64,000 nt of DNA from Streptomyces pacificus. Its GTDB lineage: Bacteria; Actinomycetota; Actinomycetes; Streptomycetales; Streptomycetaceae. Under the pieces are notes generated by a model, which saw nothing but the letters and a program-made list of their open reading frames with translations, had not been told where the DNA came from and made no database searches. The translations under genes and the position numbers were made by a program. Positions 62,074 to 64,000 of the stretch are shown here, piece by piece. How positions within the stretch are numbered: the first letter of the stretch is position 1; the number at the start of each line of letters is the position of its first letter. Location of the stretch: contig NZ_BLLG01000001.1 in the NCBI RefSeq assembly GCF_011766325.1, forward strand, positions 124,001 to 188,000, read 5' to 3'.

Positions 62074-63576
62074 TCAGACCCGCAGCGGCGCCGCTGCGGC
62101 CATATGGCGGTCCAGGAACGCCGCCACACCGGCCGCGCTCCGGCGCGGTCCGAGCACCCGCGCCGTGTCGGCGAGCATCGCCCGGATGCGGGTGGACTCG
62201 ACATCGCCCTCCAGGGCGTCGAGCACCCGCTCGCCCATCGCGGCCGCCTCGGCGGGGGCGTCGGCGCGGGCGAGGTCCGCGGCGAGCTGAGCCCGGTAGA
62301 GCGCGAGGTTGCGGGCGAAGTGCGGGTCCTGGAGCACCGCGGCCCGCTGCGCGTGGCGGGCGGCGCGAGCCCAGTCGCCGAGCGCGGACCAGCACTGCGC
62401 CTCCAGCACCTGGAGTTCCGGCTCGCCGAAGAAGGACATCCACTCCGGGTCCGAGTCCGAAGGGCCCCGGCCGAAGAGCGTATGGGCGCGCGACAGCGCG
62501 CGCTCGCAGCCGGCGCGGTCGCCCAGACCGGCCCAGGCGCCCGCCTCACGCAGGGAGAGCAGGCTCAGCAGCCGGTCCGAACCGAGCTGCCCCGACGCGC
62601 GCTGCCCCGCCTGGGCGGCGCGCACCGCTTCCCGGTGCCGGCCGGCGTCCCGGGCGAGGAAGGAGGTGTTGCAGAAGGCGTGCGCCTCCAGTGCCGCGTC
62701 GCCGGCGAGGCGTGCGGTCGCCAGTGCCTCGGCGTAGTGGGAGCGGGCGTCCTGCAGCCGGCCCGAGTCATGGGCGAGCCAGCCGACGGAGATGGCGAGT
62801 TCGCCCGCGCCCGCGGCCAGCCGCTCGGCGGTCGAGCCGCGGGTGGTGGCACCGGCGTCCAGCAGTGCGAAGGCGGCGCGGAGCGGCTGCGCGGCCCGCC
62901 GGTAGAGTCCGTCGGCGCCGTGCCGGTCGTCGAGTAGCCGGATCTGCCGCACCGCGGCCTCCACGGCACTCACCTCAGAGGTGCCGATCCGCTGCCGGGG
63001 CAGGCCGGAAAGCAGGGCTTCGGCGCCGGGCAGGGGCCCGAACCCCAGGGAGGCGGCCGCCGCGGTGGCGGTTCCGCCGGTGATGAACGCGCGACGCAGC
63101 ACGTCGCTCTCCTCGTCGCTGTAGGTGCTGAATGTGCTGTTGGGTCTGAAGGTGCTGAAGGTGCTGAAGGCGCTGTTGGTGCTGTTGGTGCTGCAGAAGC
63201 TGAAGGTGCTGCCAGAGCCGTGAGCACCCTGGGCGCCGGTGCCGCCGGTGCCGCCGGTGCCTTCAGTGGTGCTGTACGGCTCCGTGGCCCGTGGCGTCCG
63301 CCCGCGGGCCGCGCGGCCCCGTACCGCCTCGCGGGCGGAGAACCCGAGATCCGCCAGCGTCAGGCCGGGGAACATATGGCCGAAGACCCGCTCGTACGCA
63401 TAGTTGGGACAGCGGATCTCACCCGCCTCGACCCGGCCGACGTAACGTGCGTCACAGGCCACCTGTTCGCCGATCTCCCGCGCCGCGCGACGGACCAGCG
63501 CGGCGAACTCGCCGGGCGAGCGCTGTCCCCGCAGCTGCCGGAACCTGAGGTTGGGAACTGCCCGTGACGACGCCAT
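62074..63576 (-). CDS. HTH/TPR-like regulator with FSTN-rich linker
   Basis: The 500-residue protein starts with a helix-turn-helix (about residues 10-65, with REIGEQVACDARYVGRVEAGE), then a linker of Thr/Gly (GTGGTGGTG) and an unusual run of Ser, Thr, Phe and Asn (SNSTFST and SAFSTFSTF units, about 125-160), and a long tetratricopeptide-like helical domain (from ~170). The linker is read from a trinucleotide-rich repeat. The architecture resembles Streptomyces NsdA-type developmental regulators. A strong AGGAGAGGG site sets the start at 63576. Confidence 0.85.
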   Translation of the reverse strand: MASSRAVPNLRFRQLRGQRSPGEFAALVRRAAREIGEQVACDARYVGRVEAGEIRCPNYAYERVFGHMFPGLTLADLGFSAREAVRGRAARGRTPRATEPYSTTEGTGGTGGTGAQGAHGSGSTFSFCSTNSTNSAFSTFSTFRPNSTFSTYSDEESDVLRRAFITGGTATAAAASLGFGPLPGAEALLSGLPRQRIGTSEVSAVEAAVRQIRLLDDRHGADGLYRRAAQPLRAAFALLDAGATTRGSTAERLAAGAGELAISVGWLAHDSGRLQDARSHYAEALATARLAGDAALEAHAFCNTSFLARDAGRHREAVRAAQAGQRASGQLGSDRLLSLLSLREAGAWAGLGDRAGCERALSRAHTLFGRGPSDSDPEWMSFFGEPELQVLEAQCWSALGDWARAARHAQRAAVLQDPHFARNLALYRAQLAADLARADAPAEAAAMGERVLDALEGDVESTRIRAMLADTARVLGPRRSAAGVAAFLDRHMAAAAPLRV

Positions 63577-63850
63577 GGCCGAGCCCTCTCCTGTGCCACT
63601 CCCGGAGCCCTCCCGAGTCGTTCCGGACGCGGGACGCCTGGCTCCGGCGGAGGAAGAACGTACCTGCTGTGACGGGGCCACCATGCAGCGTTTGACTATA
63701 AAAGGGACATCTCGCCCGCAATCTGCCATGAACTGCCACCCTTTGCGGCGGCGTGCCGCCGTAGCCCTTGACGCCGGCCTGCGTTGAACCACCCGGGGAC
63801 GCGGCGCGCGCCCCTGCTCGGCGAGGAGGGTTCCCTTGTTGGAGGTCGGC

Positions 63851-64000
63851 ATGGAGACCAGCGGTGGCTCACGGACGAGTGCCCAGCACCTGCCCACCCA
63901 GGATCACAGCCTGGCACCCGGCCCGGACGTACCGGGACCCGGGGGGCCGGAGGGGCCCTGCGATCTGGTGACGGTGCCCGCCCGGCAGGGCCTTGAGGCG
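63851..64000 (+). CDS. Start of a protein gene cut by the window edge
   Basis: An ATG at 63851 with GGAGG four bases ahead opens a frame that runs to the end of the window. It reads METSGGSRTSAQHLPTQDH, a Gly/Pro-rich lead, then CDLVTVPARQGLEA. In-frame TTGs at 63836 and 63839 with AGGAGGG are alternatives. Divergent from the regulator gene. Function cannot be inferred. Confidence 0.6.
   Translation, partial: METSGGSRTSAQHLPTQDHSLAPGPDVPGPGGPEGPCDLVTVPARQGLEA

Overview
The window is high-GC actinobacterial chromosome, almost certainly Streptomyces. Third codon positions are strongly G/C, GTG and TTG starts are common, and typical Streptomyces families recur (DUF1707, DUF1876, DUF397, DUF5753, DUF6879, SEC-C, class F sortase). 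The cslA-glxA pair facing a GH6 lipoprotein gene is the hyphal-tip glycan locus known from Streptomyces. No phage, insertion sequence or CRISPR array is visible; most genes look like chromosomal core.

Layout. 0.2-4.2 kb: an MBL-fold hydrolase, RNase PH, a small lipoprotein, RdgB and an unusual class I tRNA with a UAG anticodon. 4.2-9.9 kb: a 50-bp perfect palindrome, an ABC-2 export operon and a bifunctional penicillin-binding protein. 10-17.9 kb: an SMR exporter, a GroES-like protein, a Bcp peroxiredoxin, a DUF445 membrane protein and small conserved or exported proteins. 18-21.8 kb: an oxidoreductase and a ROK repressor sharing an operator-like site, then a wall-anchor candidate. 21.9-25.9 kb: a Ser/Thr kinase locus. 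26-28.6 kb: a NagD-type phosphatase, an Asp/Gly/Arg-rich surface protein and a class F sortase. 28.7-34 kb: the cslZ-like / glxA / cslA locus. 34.5-38.4 kb: two of three identical tRNA-Lys(CUU) genes, a cell-wall hydrolase and an SPFH protein.

38.5-48.4 kb is a catabolic block: an IclR regulator, an Ehu-type ABC importer, a DUF3830 protein, an amidase, a hydroxyacid dehydrogenase, two maleate-isomerase-like proteins and a luciferase-like oxidoreductase. 48.8-53.5 kb: a PAS-GGDEF-EAL protein, an M6-like secreted protease, and the third tRNA-Lys, whose first bases supply the stop codon of the preceding gene. 53.6-57.1 kb is accessory in character: a frameshifted gene, small proteins, and a DUF397/DUF7848/DUF6879/Xre-DUF5753 set of the whiJ-like type with a mirrored operator pair in its divergent promoter.

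57.1-61.2 kb is the most intriguing system: three overlapping genes encoding an SF1-type helicase, a 528-residue protein of no recognised family, and a PD-(D/E)XK nuclease with four cysteines placed like those of Cas4/AddB iron-sulfur nucleases. The window ends with a phosphoglycerate-mutase-like phosphatase, a regulator with a low-complexity Ser/Thr/Phe/Asn linker, and the start of a divergent gene cut by the window edge.
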